A stretch of 64,000 bases of DNA from Streptosporangium pseudovulgare (GCF_014648055.1 NZ_BMQJ01000002.1:591205-655204), one strand, 5' to 3'; counted from the stretch's first letter, positions 48,028 through 59,239 are shown. The notes: generated by a model not told the origin, from the sequence alone. Made by a program: numbers and translations.

Positions 48028-50658
48028 TCACGCCGGGAACCCGCCCAGGCGGCGCGGGCCGCCGTCGATCCGCGGCCCGGGCGGCTCGCGCAGTACGGCG
48101 CGCGCCCCCAGGACGATCGCCTCCGACTCCCCCACCAGCACCGGGTCGAGGTCGAGCCTGACCACCTCGGGCAGGTCGTCGGCCAGCCGCCCGACCCGGA
48201 CCAGCAGGTCCGTGAGGGCCTCCACCGCGACCGGCGGGTAGCCGTACCCGCCCAGCAGCAGGGGCGCCGTGCGCGGCGCCCGCACCAGGTCCGCGGCGTC
48301 CTCCCTGCTGAGCGGGGCGAGCCCGTACGCCTCGTCGCGCAGCAGCCGGGCGGTGACCTCGCCCAGCCCGAACGACACGACCGCGCCGAACGCGGCGTCC
48401 TCGACGACGCCGATCACCGTCGGCACCGCGGGCTGCGGGACCATCCGCTGCACCGCGAGGGCGGCGTCCGGGCCGAGCTGCCGGGACAGCCCCTCGAACG
48501 CCTCACGCACCCCGTCGGGGCCGGTCAGGCCGAGCCGTACGGTCCCGGCGCGCTTGGCCGCCTCGGGGTCGGCGGCCTTGAGCGCCACCGGCCAGCCCAG
48601 CCGCTCCGCCGCCGCCACGGCGTGCTCCGCGGAGTCCACCCGCTCGGCCGGCCACACCCGTACCCCGTAGCAGGCGAGCAGCCCGGCGGCGTCGGTCTCG
48701 GCGGCCTCTCCCCGCAGCCCGGCCCGCACCAGCCGCCGCGCGGCGGCGGTGTCCACGCCGTCCGGCTCCTCCGGGACCCCGGCGGGCCGCTCCCGCCAGC
48801 GGGCGTACCGCACGGCGTGGGACAGCGCGCGGACCGCCTCCTCCGGCGCCGGGTACGACGGGATGGACCCCCACCCGGGCACCGGGTCCGTCCGCAGCTC
48901 CGGCGGCATGCCCGTCCGGCCCTCGAACGTGGCCAGCACCGGCTTGCCCTGGTCGCGCGAGACCCGAAGCAACTCGGCGGCGACCTCCGCGGCCGGGCCG
49001 GGGATCGGCGGCATGTAGATCACGACGACCGCGTCCACGTCCGGCAGCACCGACGCGAGGGCCCCGCCGAACTCGGCCGCCCCCGCGGCCGCGCCGAGGT
49101 TGACCGGCGGCCGGGGCTCCAGCCCGGCCCGCACGCAGGCGTCCGCCGCGAGCAGCGCCATCGCGTCGGAGTTGCTGACCAGGCCCACCCGGGGCCCGGC
49201 CGGCAGCGGCTGGTGGGCCAGCAACTGCGCCACGTCGAACTGCTGGACCAGGTCGTCCACCCGGATCACCCCCGCCTGCTCGAACAGCGAGCTGAGCGCG
49301 GTGTCGGGCAGGCCGAGCACCGGCGCGGCGTGGCCGGTCGGCACGTTCTGGGTGGCGCCGCCGCTCTTGACCACCACGATCGGCTTGCGCCGGGAGATCC
49401 GCCGGGTGAGGCGGGCGAACTTGCGGGGGTTCCCCAGCGACTCCAGGTAGAGCAGGATCACGTCGGTGGCCGGGTCCTCCTCCCAGTACTGCAGCAGGTC
49501 GTTGCCCGAGACGTCGGCCCGGTTGCCCGCCGACACGAAGGAGGAGATGCCCATGCCGCGCTGGGCCACCCGCTGCAGCAGGGCGGTGCCCAGCGCACCG
49601 GACTGGCTGAAGAAGCCGACCCGTCCCCGGCCGGGGACGGTCGCGGCGAGCGTGGCGTTCAGCCGGACCGCCGGATCGGTGTTGGCGACGCCGAGGCAGT
49701 TGGGGCCGACGACGCGCAGGCCGTACGCGCGGGCGATGCGGACCAGCTCGTCCTGTCTGGCCCGCCCCTCGGGGCCGGTCTCGCCGAACCCGGAGGAGAC
49801 CACGATCAGCCCGCGCACGCCCTTCTCCGCGCACTCCTTGACCAGCTCGATCACCCCATCGGCGGGTACGGCCAGCACCGCGAGGTCCACCTCGCCGTCG
49901 ATGGCCGTCACGCTGGGGTAGGCCCGCACCCCGGCGACCGCCCGGGCCTCGCGGTGCACCGGGTACACCGGTCCGGCGAAGTCGGCGGCGAGCAGGTTGC
50001 GCAGCACGGTCTGCCCGACCCCGCCGGGTTCGCGGCCGGCGCCGACGACCGCCACCGATCCCGGGGACAGCAGCCGCTCGATCGAGCGCGCCTCGGCCCG
50101 GTGCTCGCGGGCGGCGGTCACCTCCTGGGAGGTCTCGGTGGGGGTGAGGTCGAGGGTCATCCGGACCACGCCGTCGGCGAAGCGGCTCTGCGCGGTGTAG
50201 CCGGCCTGCTTGAGGACGGCCATCATCTTCTGGTTGGCCGGCAGCACGTCGGCGACGAACCGGGAGATCCCCCGCTCCAGGGCCGTCGCGGCCAGGTGCT
50301 CCAGCAGCACCGAGGCGACCCCGCGGCCCTGGTGGGCGTCCTCGACGAGGAAGGCCACCTCGGCCTCGGCCGGGTCGATCCGGTCGTAGCGGATGACCGC
50401 CACCATCTCCGTGCCGATCGTGGCGATCAGCGCCACCCGGTCGGTGTAGTCGACGTTGGTGAACCAGGCGATCTCCCGGTCCGAGAGGCGGGGTCTGGGG
50501 CCGAAGAAGCGGAAGTAGATCGACTCCTCCGACAGCCGCGAGTAGAACGCGCGCAGCAGGTCGGCGTCGGCCGGATGGATCGGGCGGACATGGGCGGTCC
50601 CGCCGTCCGACAGGACGACGTCCGCCTCCCAGTGGGCGGGGTACTGAGCAGCCTCCAC
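48028..50658 (-). CDS. GNAT-acyl-CoA synthetase fusion, protein lysine acetyltransferase Pat type
   Basis: An 876-residue fusion. Residues about 1-170 are a GNAT acetyltransferase ('FLVEDAHQGRGVASVLLEHLA' is the acetyl-CoA loop). The rest is an NDP-forming acyl-CoA synthetase-like unit: CoA-binding Rossmann domain ('GSVAVVGAGREPGGVGQTVLRNLL'), a succinyl-CoA-ligase-like domain ('VGFFSQSGALGTALL') and an ATP-grasp domain near the C-terminus. GNAT-first order is the actinomycete Pat arrangement, the reverse of Salmonella Pat. Such enzymes acetylate and inactivate acetyl-CoA synthetase and other proteins; the synthetase part is usually regulatory. Targets here are unknown. Confidence 0.9.
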   Translation of the reverse strand: MEAAQYPAHWEADVVLSDGGTAHVRPIHPADADLLRAFYSRLSEESIYFRFFGPRPRLSDREIAWFTNVDYTDRVALIATIGTEMVAVIRYDRIDPAEAEVAFLVEDAHQGRGVASVLLEHLAATALERGISRFVADVLPANQKMMAVLKQAGYTAQSRFADGVVRMTLDLTPTETSQEVTAAREHRAEARSIERLLSPGSVAVVGAGREPGGVGQTVLRNLLAADFAGPVYPVHREARAVAGVRAYPSVTAIDGEVDLAVLAVPADGVIELVKECAEKGVRGLIVVSSGFGETGPEGRARQDELVRIARAYGLRVVGPNCLGVANTDPAVRLNATLAATVPGRGRVGFFSQSGALGTALLQRVAQRGMGISSFVSAGNRADVSGNDLLQYWEEDPATDVILLYLESLGNPRKFARLTRRISRRKPIVVVKSGGATQNVPTGHAAPVLGLPDTALSSLFEQAGVIRVDDLVQQFDVAQLLAHQPLPAGPRVGLVSNSDAMALLAADACVRAGLEPRPPVNLGAAAGAAEFGGALASVLPDVDAVVVIYMPPIPGPAAEVAAELLRVSRDQGKPVLATFEGRTGMPPELRTDPVPGWGSIPSYPAPEEAVRALSHAVRYARWRERPAGVPEEPDGVDTAAARRLVRAGLRGEAAETDAAGLLACYGVRVWPAERVDSAEHAVAAAERLGWPVALKAADPEAAKRAGTVRLGLTGPDGVREAFEGLSRQLGPDAALAVQRMVPQPAVPTVIGVVEDAAFGAVVSFGLGEVTARLLRDEAYGLAPLSREDAADLVRAPRTAPLLLGGYGYPPVAVEALTDLLVRVGRLADDLPEVVRLDLDPVLVGESEAIVLGARAVLREPPGPRIDGGPRRLGGFPA

Positions 50659-50833
50659 AGTCCCGAGAGTAAACGTGAATCACACAAGCCGGACCTGCCG
50701 GGCGGATTCCCGCAACGCTTGTGCATCGACTGCGTCCCGCTCTCCGCTCCCGACCCCATACGCGGCCCGGAAGCTGTTAAGTTTTTCGCGGCTAGAGGCA
50801 CTTCAGTATCGAAGGCAGCAAGGTGGTGACATC

Positions 50834-51727
50834 ATGACGCGGGTGGTCGTGGTGGGCGATCTCATGACCGACGCCGTCGCGCGGGCTCGCTACCCGCTGG
50901 CCCGGGCCAGCGACACACCGGCGATCGTCACCATGCACGGCGGCGGTTCGGGCGCCAACATCTCCTCCTGGCTCGCCGTCGAGGGCGCCGAGGTCGCCTT
51001 CATCGGGCGCCGCGGGGCCGACATCACCGGCCGCAACCGCGACATGGAGCTGATGGGCTACGGCGTCGACGCCCGCCTGGTCATGGACCCCGAGCGGCCG
51101 ACCGGCACGTGCGTGGTGCTCATCACCCACAAGGGTGAGCGCACCATGCTGTCCGACCCCGGGGCCAACGCCGCCCTGTCGCCCGAGGACCTGCCGCGCG
51201 ACCTGTTCGTCCAGGGCGGCCACCTGCACCTGTCGGGTTACACCCTGATCAACGAGGGCTCCCGCGAGGCGGGGCTCGCCGCCCTGAAGCTGGCCGGCCG
51301 CGCCGGGATGACCGTCTCGGTCGACTGCTCCTCCTCCGCTCCCCTGGAGCGGACCGGCGCCGAGCCGTTCCTGGAGTGGACCGAGGACGCCAAGCTGCTG
51401 TTCGCCAACGCCGACCAGGCCAAGGTGCTGACCGGCCGCGACGACCCCGCCGCGGCGGCCAAGGTGCTCACCGCGTGGTTCCCCCAGGTCGTCGTCAAGC
51501 TCGCCGACGAGGGCGCCCTGTGGTACGCCAACGGCCGCGGTGAGCCGGTGAGGTGCCCGGCCGAGACGGTGGACCGCGTGGTGGACGGCACCGGCGCGGG
51601 CGACGCCTTCGTCGCCGGGTTCCTGCCCTCCTGGCTGGACAAGAAGCCTCCGGCGGAGGCGCTCGCCGCCGGCTGCCGGCTGGCCGCCAAGGCGATCTCG
51701 CACCTCGGCGCCCGCCCCCGCCTCTGA
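50834..51727 (+). CDS. PfkB-family carbohydrate kinase
   Basis: A 297-residue ribokinase-type sugar or nucleoside kinase. 'VVVGDLMTDAV' and 'MHGGGSGANISSWLA' carry the N-terminal substrate signature; the C-terminal signature DGTGAGDAFVAGFL holds the catalytic Asp and anion hole. AAGGTGG lies 8 bases before the ATG. The sugar cannot be told from the sequence. It is divergent from the Pat-like gene, with about 175 bp between them. Confidence 0.92.
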   Translation: MTRVVVVGDLMTDAVARARYPLARASDTPAIVTMHGGGSGANISSWLAVEGAEVAFIGRRGADITGRNRDMELMGYGVDARLVMDPERPTGTCVVLITHKGERTMLSDPGANAALSPEDLPRDLFVQGGHLHLSGYTLINEGSREAGLAALKLAGRAGMTVSVDCSSSAPLERTGAEPFLEWTEDAKLLFANADQAKVLTGRDDPAAAAKVLTAWFPQVVVKLADEGALWYANGRGEPVRCPAETVDRVVDGTGAGDAFVAGFLPSWLDKKPPAEALAAGCRLAAKAISHLGARPRL

Positions 51728-51850
51728 CCTTTCCCGCACGGCCCGCCCCGCGACCGGCCCGTACGGCCGGGCTCCCGGTCCGGTGGCCCGGTACGGCTCG
51801 CGCCGGCCGCGGCCGGCTCCGCCGTACGCGCGGGCCGGCCGCGGGCGGGG

Positions 51851-53935
51851 TCAGCTCGTCACGGCGAGGGCCAGCGGCAGCACGGCCGGGGCCCCGGCGT
51901 GGCGGATCATCGCGGCGCCGAGGGTCATGCTCCAGCCCGTGTCGACGCGGTCGTCGACCAGCAGGACCGGGCCGCCCGCCTGGGCCACGGCCGCGCCGAG
52001 CGCCGAGGGCATGGCCAGGGTGGCGCGGACCGCCTGGACCCGCTGGGCGCTGTTGAACTGCCGTCCCGGCGGGCCGGAGCGGTAGCCCAGCTCGCCCAGG
52101 AAGGTCAGCCTGCCGACCTGGGCCAGCCGCTCGGCCAGGCTGCGGACGAGCAGCGGCCTGCTCGCCGAGGGCATCGCGACCACCGCCGTCGGCCGCTCGG
52201 CCCACTCCCACGACGACAGCACCTTCACCACCGCGGCGAAGACGTCGTCGGGCACCGGGCCGTCGGGGGCGTTCTCGGCCAGCATGCCGCGCAGGCGGTT
52301 GCCCCAGCCGATGTCGGTCAGCCGGCCCAGCGCCCGGCCGGTCCCGGCGCCCAGCTCCGGCTTGATCCGGCCCTTGAGGTCGGTGAGCCCGGTCGGCCAC
52401 TGCCTGCGCGGCTCGATCTCCACGCCGGGCCGGTGCAGGGTCTCCGCCGCCCGCTCCACCGCCTCCGCGGCCACCTCGGGCGAGCGGTGCGCGCCGGTGC
52501 AGTTGTCGCAGCGGCCGCAGGGCGCGGCGGTGTCGTCGTCCAGGCAGCGGCGCAGGAACACCTCGCGGCACTCGGTGGTGCCGAGGTATTCGAGCATGGC
52601 CTTCTGCTCGGCCTCGCGGGCCGCGGCCACCCGGGCGTAGCGGTCGGCGTCGTAGTGCCACGGCTCGCCGGTGGCCTCCCATCCGCCCCTGACCCGGCGC
52701 ACCGCGCCGTCCACGTCGAGGACCTTGAGCATGGTCTCCAGGCGGCTGCGGCTGAGGTCGACGCGGTTCTCCAGCGCGGCCGTGGACAGCACGCCGCCCT
52801 CTTCCAGGGCCGCCAGCACGGCCCGAACGACCGGCTCCGGGGGGAACGCCAGGGAGGCGAAGTAGGCCCAGATCTCACGGTCCTCGGGGCCGGGCAGCAG
52901 GATCACCTCGGCCCGCTCGACCCCGCGGCCGGCCCGGCCGACCTGCTGGTAGTAGGCGACGGGCGACTGGGGCGCTCCGACGTGGACGACGAAGCCGAGG
53001 TCGGGCTTGTCGTATCCCATGCCGAGCGCGGAGGTGGCGACCAGCGCCTTGACCTTGTTGTCCAGCAGGGCCTGCTCGGCGGCCAGCCGCTCGGCCTGCT
53101 CGGTCTGCCCGGAGTAGGCGATCACCTCGTGGCCCTGCCCGCGGAGGTAGGCGGCGATCTCCTGGGCCGCGGCCACGGTGAGGGTGTAGACGATGCCCGA
53201 GCCCGGCAGCTCGTGCAGCGTCTGCGCGAGCCAGGCCATGCGCTCCTCGGCGCCGCGCAGCCGTACGACGCTCAGGTGGAGGCTCTCGCGCTCCAGCGGG
53301 CCGCGCAGGACGAGGGTCTCCTCGCCGAGCTGCTCGGCGACGTCGCGGGTGACGCGGGCGTTGGCGGTGGCGGTGGTGGCCAGGACCGGCACGCCCTCCG
53401 GCAGCCCCTCGAACAGCGTGCGCAGCCTGCGGTAGTCGGGGCGGAAGTCGTGTCCCCAGTCGGAGATGCAGTGCGCCTCGTCCACCACGACCAGGCCGGC
53501 GCTCTCGGCCAGCTCGGGCAGGACCTGGTCGCGGAACTCGGGGTTGTTGAGCCGCTCGGGGCTGACCAGCAGCACGTCGACCATGCCCTCGGCGACCTGG
53601 CCGTAGACCTGCTCCCACTCCTCGGGGTTGGCGGAGTTGACGGTGACGGCGTGGATCCCGGCGCGCTCGGCGGCGGCGATCTGGTTGCGCATCAGGGCCA
53701 GCAGCGGCGAGACGATGACGGTCGGCCCCTCGCCCAGCTCGCGCAGCAGGGCGGTGGCGACGAAGTAGACCGCCGACTTGCCCCAGCCGGTGCGCTGCAC
53801 CACGAGCGCCCGGCCGCGGTCCATCACCAGCGTCTTTATGGCCGACCACTGGTCCTCGCGCAGCCGGGCGTGCTCACCGGCCAGCGCCCGCAGCCGTTCC
53901 TCGGCCTCTTCGCGCAGCATCTGCTCTTCGCTCAC
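51851..53935 (-). CDS. RecQ-like helicase fused to a phosphoribosyltransferase-like domain
   Basis: A 694-residue superfamily-2 DNA helicase. Walker A reads [12 protein letters not shown], Walker B is DEAH ([20 protein letters not shown]), and motif VI is '[18 protein letters not shown]'. A four-Cys zinc site ('[16 protein letters not shown]') follows, as in RecQ. The last about 200 residues are not HRDC but a phosphoribosyltransferase-like domain with the PRPP-loop motif [15 protein letters not shown]. The start is uncertain: GTG at 53935 lacks a ribosome site and an ATG six codons in is possible. It acts in DNA repair or recombination; the role of the tail domain is unknown. Confidence 0.92.
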   Translation of the reverse strand: MSEEQMLREEAEERLRALAGEHARLREDQWSAIKTLVMDRGRALVVQRTGWGKSAVYFVATALLRELGEGPTVIVSPLLALMRNQIAAAERAGIHAVTVNSANPEEWEQVYGQVAEGMVDVLLVSPERLNNPEFRDQVLPELAESAGLVVVDEAHCISDWGHDFRPDYRRLRTLFEGLPEGVPVLATTATANARVTRDVAEQLGEETLVLRGPLERESLHLSVVRLRGAEERMAWLAQTLHELPGSGIVYTLTVAAAQEIAAYLRGQGHEVIAYSGQTEQAERLAAEQALLDNKVKALVATSALGMGYDKPDLGFVVHVGAPQSPVAYYQQVGRAGRGVERAEVILLPGPEDREIWAYFASLAFPPEPVVRAVLAALEEGGVLSTAALENRVDLSRSRLETMLKVLDVDGAVRRVRGGWEATGEPWHYDADRYARVAAAREAEQKAMLEYLGTTECREVFLRRCLDDDTAAPCGRCDNCTGAHRSPEVAAEAVERAAETLHRPGVEIEPRRQWPTGLTDLKGRIKPELGAGTGRALGRLTDIGWGNRLRGMLAENAPDGPVPDDVFAAVVKVLSSWEWAERPTAVVAMPSASRPLLVRSLAERLAQVGRLTFLGELGYRSGPPGRQFNSAQRVQAVRATLAMPSALGAAVAQAGGPVLLVDDRVDTGWSMTLGAAMIRHAGAPAVLPLALAVTS

Positions 53936-54043
53936 GGCTCATTGCTACCAGTTCCGGCGGACTGTTTTCCGCATCACCGGGATCTCCCGGGTTCCTCCTG
54001 CGGCGGACCGGCGACCCCCGCGGCGTGGTTGGATTCAGGCATC

Positions 54044-54649
54044 ATGGACGTGACCACCTGGTACCTCGAACAGACCTCCCCCTCCGACCTGATCCCGGCC
54101 CGGCCCCCGGCGATCGGGCTGGACATCGCACTCGCCGAGGTGCCCTCCCCCGAGTTCAGCCGGTTCCTGTACACGGCGGTGGGCGGCGACTGGCACTGGA
54201 GCGAACGGCTCCCGTGGACCTGGCAGCAGTGGGCCGACTGGCTGGCGGGCGGGGTGGAGACCTGGGTGGCCTACCACCGCGGCACCCCGGCGGGCTACGT
54301 GGAGCTCCTGCCCTGCGACGACGGGGCGGTGGAGATCACCTCCTTCGGCCTGCTGCCGTGGGCGATCGGCAGGGGCGCCGGCGGGCGCCTGCTGGAGGTC
54401 GGCACGGCCCGCGCCTGGGACATCGCCGACCGCAGGCCGAGTCTCGCGCCGACCCGGCGGGTGTGGCTGCACACCTGCTCCCTCGACGGCTCCGCCGCGC
54501 TGCCCAACTATCAGGCGCGGGGGTTCCGGGTCTACGACACGAAGGTCAACGTCCCGGAGGACGCCTACGACGGCCCGCCGGCCGGCGTGTGGCCCGGGGC
54601 GGGGGCGCGGCCGTACGGAGGCTCGGAGGCCGCCCCGGAGCACGGGTAG
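54044..54649 (+). CDS. GNAT acetyltransferase
   Basis: A 201-residue acetyltransferase starting [13 protein letters not shown]. The fold is seen from '[43 protein letters not shown]' (acetyl-CoA loop at GRGAGGRLL) and '[28 protein letters not shown]'. The tail after about 178 is Gly/Pro-rich and dispensable-looking. No ribosome site is obvious. It is divergent from the RecQ-like gene. The substrate is unknown. Confidence 0.85.
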   Translation: MDVTTWYLEQTSPSDLIPARPPAIGLDIALAEVPSPEFSRFLYTAVGGDWHWSERLPWTWQQWADWLAGGVETWVAYHRGTPAGYVELLPCDDGAVEITSFGLLPWAIGRGAGGRLLEVGTARAWDIADRRPSLAPTRRVWLHTCSLDGSAALPNYQARGFRVYDTKVNVPEDAYDGPPAGVWPGAGARPYGGSEAAPEHG

Positions 54650-54984
54650 GACCCTGCCGCCCCCTGGACGGGGAGGGCGGGCCCACGGGGCGCTCCGGGC
54701 CGCGGACGGGGTGCCGGGGCCGCTCCCGGACGTTTCCGGCCGCGACCGGCGCGCCCGCCGCGCCCGGCGGCGCGCACGGGCGTCCGGAAGTGTCACCGGG
54801 CGTGAGTATGGTAACGAGACGCGGAACGGCCACCGGCGCCGTCCGCACGCCCCGCGCACCGCCCGAGCCCTTCCCGGGCGCGCCGGGGCCGGCGGTTGTG
54901 ACACCACGAAGACGAGGAAGACGACAAGGAGGACGCGCTTCCCTCTCGGCCCCCGGGCCGAGGTGCCCGCGCGAGGAGAATCTG
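54650..54984. other. 335-bp gene-free leader upstream of parC
   Basis: No gene is supported. The stretch is extremely GC-rich to about 54790, with self-complementary GC runs (for example GGCGCGCCCGCCGCGCC and following bases near 54748), then has a purine-rich region (54900-54935) and GAGGAG before parC. A possible -10 TATGGT lies at 54812-54817; no matching -35 is evident. Confidence 0.4.
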
Positions 54985-57522
54985 ATGGCCCGACGGACGA
55001 CCACACCCCCGACTGAGGATTTCGAGGAGCGGATCGTCGACATCGACGTGTCCGCCGAGATGCGCACCAGCTTCCTCGAATACGCGTACTCGGTCATCTA
55101 CCAGCGCGCGCTGCCCGACGCCAGGGACGGCCTCAAGCCCGTCCAGCGGCGCATCCTCTACTCGATGAGCGAGATGGGCCTGCGGCCCGACCGGGGACAC
55201 GTCAAGTCGTCGCGGGTCGTCGGCGACGTGATGGGCAAGCTGCACCCGCACGGCGACACGGCCATCTACGACGCGCTGGTCCGCATGGCGCAGCCGTTCT
55301 CCATGCGGCTGCCGCTGGTCGACGGGCACGGCAACTTCGGCTCCCCCGACGACCTGCCCGCCGCGATGCGCTACACCGAGGCCCGCCTGGCCTCCGCGGC
55401 CATGGCCATGGTGCAGTCGATCGACGAGGACACCGTCGACTTCAAGCCCAACTACGACGGCCAGGAGACCGAGCCCACGGTCATGCCGTCGGCGTTCCCG
55501 AACCTCCTGGTCAACGGCGCCACCGGCATCGCGGTCGGCATGGCGACCAACATGGCGCCGCACAACCTCGTCGAGGTCGTCGCCGCCGCCCGGCACCTGA
55601 TCAAGAAGCCGGACGCCACGCTCGACGACCTGATGCGGTTCGTCCCGGGCCCCGACCTGCCGACCGGCGGCATCATCATCGGCCTGGACGGCGTCCGCGA
55701 CGCCTACGCCCGCGGGCGCGGCACCTTCCGGATGCGCGCCAAGTGCGTCGTCGAGCAGGTCAGCCCCCGCCGCAAGGGCATCGTCGTCACCGAGCTGCCG
55801 TTCAACGTCGGCCCCGAGCGGGTCGTCACCAAGATCCGGGAGCTGGTGACGGCCAAGAAGCTCCAGGGCATCTCCGACCTGAAGGACCTCAGCGACCGCC
55901 ACAAGGGCCTGAGGCTGATCATCGAGATCAAGAACGGCTTCATCCCCGAGGCCGTGCTGGAGGAGCTCTACCGCCTCACCCCGATGGAGGAGAGCTTCGG
56001 CATCAACAACGTGGCGCTGGTCGACGGCCAGCCGCGTACGCTGGGCCTGCGCGAGCTGCTCCAGGTGTACGTCGACCACCGCCTCGACGTGGTCCGCCGC
56101 CGCTCGGCCCACCGCCGCCGCAAGCGCGAGGAGCGCCTGCACCTCGTCGACGGCCTCATCGTCGCGCTGCTCAGCATCGACGAGGTCATCCAGGTCATCC
56201 GTTCCTCCGACGACTCGGCCCAGGCCCGCGCCCGGCTGATGGAGATCTTCGACCTGTCGGAGATCCAGGCCGCCTACATCCTCGACACCCCGCTGCGCCG
56301 GCTGACCCGCTACGACAAGCTGGAGCTCGACCGGGAGAAGGAGACGCTGCAGGCGGAGATCGCCGAGCTGACCGAGATCCTGTCCTCCGACACCCGGCTG
56401 CGCAAGGTCGTCTCCGACGAGCTGGCCCAGGTCGCCAAGACCTTCGGCACGCCGCGCCGCACGGTCCTGCTGGAGTCCTCCGGCGTCACCAGGAACGCCG
56501 CGGTGACCCTGGAGGTCGCCGATGACCCGTGCCTGGTCCTGTTCTCCTCCACCGGCCTGCTGGCCCGCACGACCGACGCCTCCCCGCTGCCGGCCGGCGG
56601 CGAGCGGTCGGCGCACGACGTGCTGGTGTCGGTGGTGCGCAGCACGGTCAGGGGCGAGGTCGGAGCGGTCACCAGCGAGGGCCGGTTGATCCGCGTCCAG
56701 GTCGTCGACCTGCCGACGCTGCCCCCGACGGCCGACCCGCCCTCGTTGTCCGGCGGCCACCCGGTTTCGGAGTACGTCAGCCTCTCCCCCGGGGAGACGG
56801 TCGTCGGCATCGGCTCGCTCGACCCCGACGGCCCCGGCCTGGCGCTGGGCACCGTGCAGGGAGTGGTCAAGCGGGTCGTCCCCGACTATCCGGCCAACCG
56901 CGACGAGTTCGAGGTGATCGGGCTCAAGGAGGGTGACCGGGTGGTGGGCGCCGCGGAGCTGACCTCCGAGGACCACGACCTGGTGTTCATCACCTCCGAC
57001 GCGCAGCTGCTGCGCTACCCGGCGACCAGCGTCCGCCCGCAGGGCCGCCCGGCCGGCGGCATGGCGGGCATCCGGCTGGACGGCGGCGCCTCGGTGATCT
57101 GGTTCGGTGTGGTCGACCCCGCGCGCGAGTCCAGGGTGGTGACGATCGCGGGGTCCTCGACCGCCCTGCCCGGCACCCAGGTCGGCGGCGCCAAGATCTC
57201 CGACTACGCCGAATACCCGGCCAAGGGCCGCGCCACCGGAGGCGTCCGGGCGCAGCGCTTCCTGAAGGGCGAGGACGTGCTGCTGCTCGCCTGGGCGGGC
57301 CCGGCGCCGGTCCGCGCGGCCTCGGCCGTCGGCAAGCCCGTCCCGCTGCCCGAGGAGCTGGGCCGCCGCGACGGCTCGGGGCTGCGCCTCACCCACACGG
57401 TGGCGGCCGTGGGCGGACCGCTCGGCCCCACGTCCGGCGCGCCGGACGACACGCCGGACGACCCGCCGGGTGGGACCTCCGGCGCCGGGCAGGTCCCCGC
57501 GCCGACGCCCGCGCGGGACTGA
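54985..57522 (+). CDS. parC: Type II topoisomerase subunit A (topoisomerase IV ParC-like)
   Basis: An 845-residue DNA topoisomerase breakage-reunion subunit. '[60 protein letters not shown]' is the DNA-gate helix region, and the active Tyr lies in [10 protein letters not shown]. The C-terminal domain has beta-propeller blades, but I see no canonical gyrase box (QxRGGKG), supporting ParC rather than GyrA. GAGGAG precedes the ATG by 7 bases. The partner ATPase subunit is encoded convergently 2 kb away at 59498. Confidence 0.9.
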   Translation: MARRTTTPPTEDFEERIVDIDVSAEMRTSFLEYAYSVIYQRALPDARDGLKPVQRRILYSMSEMGLRPDRGHVKSSRVVGDVMGKLHPHGDTAIYDALVRMAQPFSMRLPLVDGHGNFGSPDDLPAAMRYTEARLASAAMAMVQSIDEDTVDFKPNYDGQETEPTVMPSAFPNLLVNGATGIAVGMATNMAPHNLVEVVAAARHLIKKPDATLDDLMRFVPGPDLPTGGIIIGLDGVRDAYARGRGTFRMRAKCVVEQVSPRRKGIVVTELPFNVGPERVVTKIRELVTAKKLQGISDLKDLSDRHKGLRLIIEIKNGFIPEAVLEELYRLTPMEESFGINNVALVDGQPRTLGLRELLQVYVDHRLDVVRRRSAHRRRKREERLHLVDGLIVALLSIDEVIQVIRSSDDSAQARARLMEIFDLSEIQAAYILDTPLRRLTRYDKLELDREKETLQAEIAELTEILSSDTRLRKVVSDELAQVAKTFGTPRRTVLLESSGVTRNAAVTLEVADDPCLVLFSSTGLLARTTDASPLPAGGERSAHDVLVSVVRSTVRGEVGAVTSEGRLIRVQVVDLPTLPPTADPPSLSGGHPVSEYVSLSPGETVVGIGSLDPDGPGLALGTVQGVVKRVVPDYPANRDEFEVIGLKEGDRVVGAAELTSEDHDLVFITSDAQLLRYPATSVRPQGRPAGGMAGIRLDGGASVIWFGVVDPARESRVVTIAGSSTALPGTQVGGAKISDYAEYPAKGRATGGVRAQRFLKGEDVLLLAWAGPAPVRAASAVGKPVPLPEELGRRDGSGLRLTHTVAAVGGPLGPTSGAPDDTPDDPPGGTSGAGQVPAPTPARD

Positions 57523-57603
57523 CGTCCGCCCGAAGGCCACCGTACGGCCGGGCGCGGGACCCAGGACTCCGCGCCCGCCGGTCCGGGACGCCGATGCCGC
57601 GTA

Positions 57604-57635
57604 GAGCCCTCCTCCCCGCCCGGGGAGGAGGGCTC
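57604..57635. terminator. Terminator hairpin after parC
   Basis: A perfect inverted repeat (GAGCCCTCCTCCCCG and its complement) with a 2-nt centre lies 81 bp after the parC stop codon. There is no U-tract, as is common in actinomycetes. Confidence 0.8.
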
Positions 57636-57739
57636 CGCCGTAGGTACCGCCGCGGTCGTCGGCGGGGCGTACGGCGGGCGTCACGGCCCAGCCGGGCCCC
57701 GCGGCGCGACCGCGCCGGGCGGGAGGGCTGACGGCGGCG

Positions 57740-58111
57740 TCAGACCAGGCAGAGGCAGAAGGGGTGCCCGGCGGGATCGAGGAACACCCGGAAGTCGTCG
57801 TCCTCGGCGTCGGGCTGGTGGGAGTGCTTGACCGCGCCCAGCGCGAGCGTCCTGGCCTCGGCCTCGTCCAGGTCGTCCACGGCCAGGTCCAGATGGAATT
57901 GCTGGGGAAGCTCGGAATCGGGCCAGCTGGGCGGCCGGTGGTCGGGGGCCAGCTGGAAGCAGAGGCGCCCGCCCGACTCCCCGTCGGTGAGCGTCACCCA
58001 GTCGTCCTCCACATTGGTGATCTTCCAGTCCAGAAGCGCGCCGTAGAAGTCGGCGAGACCCTTCGGGTCGGGGCAGTCGATGACCACCGACCGCATTCTC
58101 GCTATCGCCAT
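57740..58111 (-). CDS. VOC-family (glyoxalase-fold) protein
   Basis: A 123-residue single-domain protein of the vicinal-oxygen-chelate superfamily. 'VVIDCPDPKGLADFYGALLDWKI' begins it, and 'FHLDLAVDDLDEAEARTLALGAVKH' and 'FRVFLDPAGHPFCLC' complete the two beta-alpha-beta-beta-beta modules. Metal-binding His/Glu positions are only partly recognisable, so enzyme activity is uncertain; many such proteins bind or detoxify small molecules. It is monocistronic. Confidence 0.85.
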   Translation of the reverse strand: MAIARMRSVVIDCPDPKGLADFYGALLDWKITNVEDDWVTLTDGESGGRLCFQLAPDHRPPSWPDSELPQQFHLDLAVDDLDEAEARTLALGAVKHSHQPDAEDDDFRVFLDPAGHPFCLCLV

Positions 58112-58237
58112 GAGCTCTCCTAACAGGGAATGTCGGCCTGGGGCGCGATGCCCGGGGCACGGCCGCCGCTGCCTCCCCCGCTTCCCCGCGGTGACGGCGC
58201 AAACCCCGCCGGGCGCGGCGGCGGACCGTGGAGCCGC

Positions 58238-58555
58238 TCAGACCGGTGCCTCCTGCAGGGCCAGACCGATTCTCGTCAGCAGCTCCTGCGGGTCGCCCGA
58301 CTCCCAGGAGCGCACGATCCGGGCGACCCGCTCACCGGGCCGGAACTCCTCCCGCCCCGACGGACCGAAGCAGCCCGCGCCGACGAGGACGGCGATCAGG
58401 GGGTCGTCGTCACCGAGCGACCGGGTGTGGACCGCGGCGTCGAGCAGCGCGAGCGCCGAGCGCGCGTTACGCCCCCCGTCGCGGACCTCCACCCGGTCCA
58501 GTTTCCGCCTGCCCTCGGCACGCAGATAGTCGGCCAGGGACTCGATCCTGCTCAT
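58238..58555 (-). CDS. Hypothetical protein
   Basis: A 105-residue soluble protein starting MSRIESLADYLRAEGRRKLDR; GGAG lies 6 bases before this ATG. It appears largely alpha-helical ('ARSALALLDAAVHTRSLGDDDPLIAVLVGAG') with a C-terminal helix 'DPQELLTRIGLALQEAPV'. I do not recognise a family. It stands alone between the VOC and carbonic anhydrase genes. Confidence 0.6.
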   Translation of the reverse strand: MSRIESLADYLRAEGRRKLDRVEVRDGGRNARSALALLDAAVHTRSLGDDDPLIAVLVGAGCFGPSGREEFRPGERVARIVRSWESGDPQELLTRIGLALQEAPV

Positions 58556-58717
58556 GAACAGCTCCAGCCTTCCGCACGCGATGTCACAGAACAATCACGC
58601 ACAGTCAACCATGCCTGTGGGATCTCCATGAAGTCGGCGCGGACGCCACCCCGGAAACTTCGATGAAAAGGACATGCAGGATCATTGGCTCATCGACCGA
58701 CGACCAGAGGGGGTTCA

Positions 58718-59239
58718 ATGCCGCACGGGTTTTCCGGGGGCGTCTTCGACGATCTACTGGCGGCCAACGAGAGGTTCTCGGCCACGTTCACGGACTCCGA
58801 GCTGACCGGCAGGGCCGCCCGCGGGCTGGCGGTGGTCACCTGCATGGACTCCCGTATCGACCCGCTGGGGGTCTTCGGGCTCAAGCCCGGTGACGCCAAG
58901 ATCCTGCGTAACGCCGGGGCGCGGGTCACCGACGACGTCCTGCGCACGCTGGTGCTGGCCGTCTACCTGCTCGGGGTGAACCGGGTGCTCGTCATGCCGC
59001 ACACCGACTGCGGCATGGCCAAGGCGACCGACGAGGACGTGCACCAGCTCGCCGCCCGGCAGGGCGTCGACACCAGGAGCCTGGAGTTCCACACCGTCCC
59101 CGACCAGGACGCCGCCCTGCGCCACGACCTGACCCGGATCAGGACCAGCCCGTTCCTTCCGGCGGACCTTGCCGTCGGGGGCGCCATCTACGACGTGCGC
59201 ACCGGGAAGCTCGCGCCCGTCGCGGACGTCACCCCCTGA
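58718..59239 (+). CDS. Beta-class carbonic anhydrase
   Basis: A 173-residue zinc enzyme interconverting carbon dioxide and bicarbonate. The zinc ligands are readable: Cys and Asp in VVTCMDSRIDP, His and Cys in MPHTDCGMAK. 'KILRNAGARVTDDVLRTLVLAVYLLG' between them is typical. The ATG at 58718 has GAGGGGG upstream and is preferred to an earlier frame-compatible start. It resembles the short Rv1284-like branch. A perfect palindrome at 59294-59325 may terminate it. Confidence 0.93.
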   Translation: MPHGFSGGVFDDLLAANERFSATFTDSELTGRAARGLAVVTCMDSRIDPLGVFGLKPGDAKILRNAGARVTDDVLRTLVLAVYLLGVNRVLVMPHTDCGMAKATDEDVHQLAARQGVDTRSLEFHTVPDQDAALRHDLTRIRTSPFLPADLAVGGAIYDVRTGKLAPVADVTP

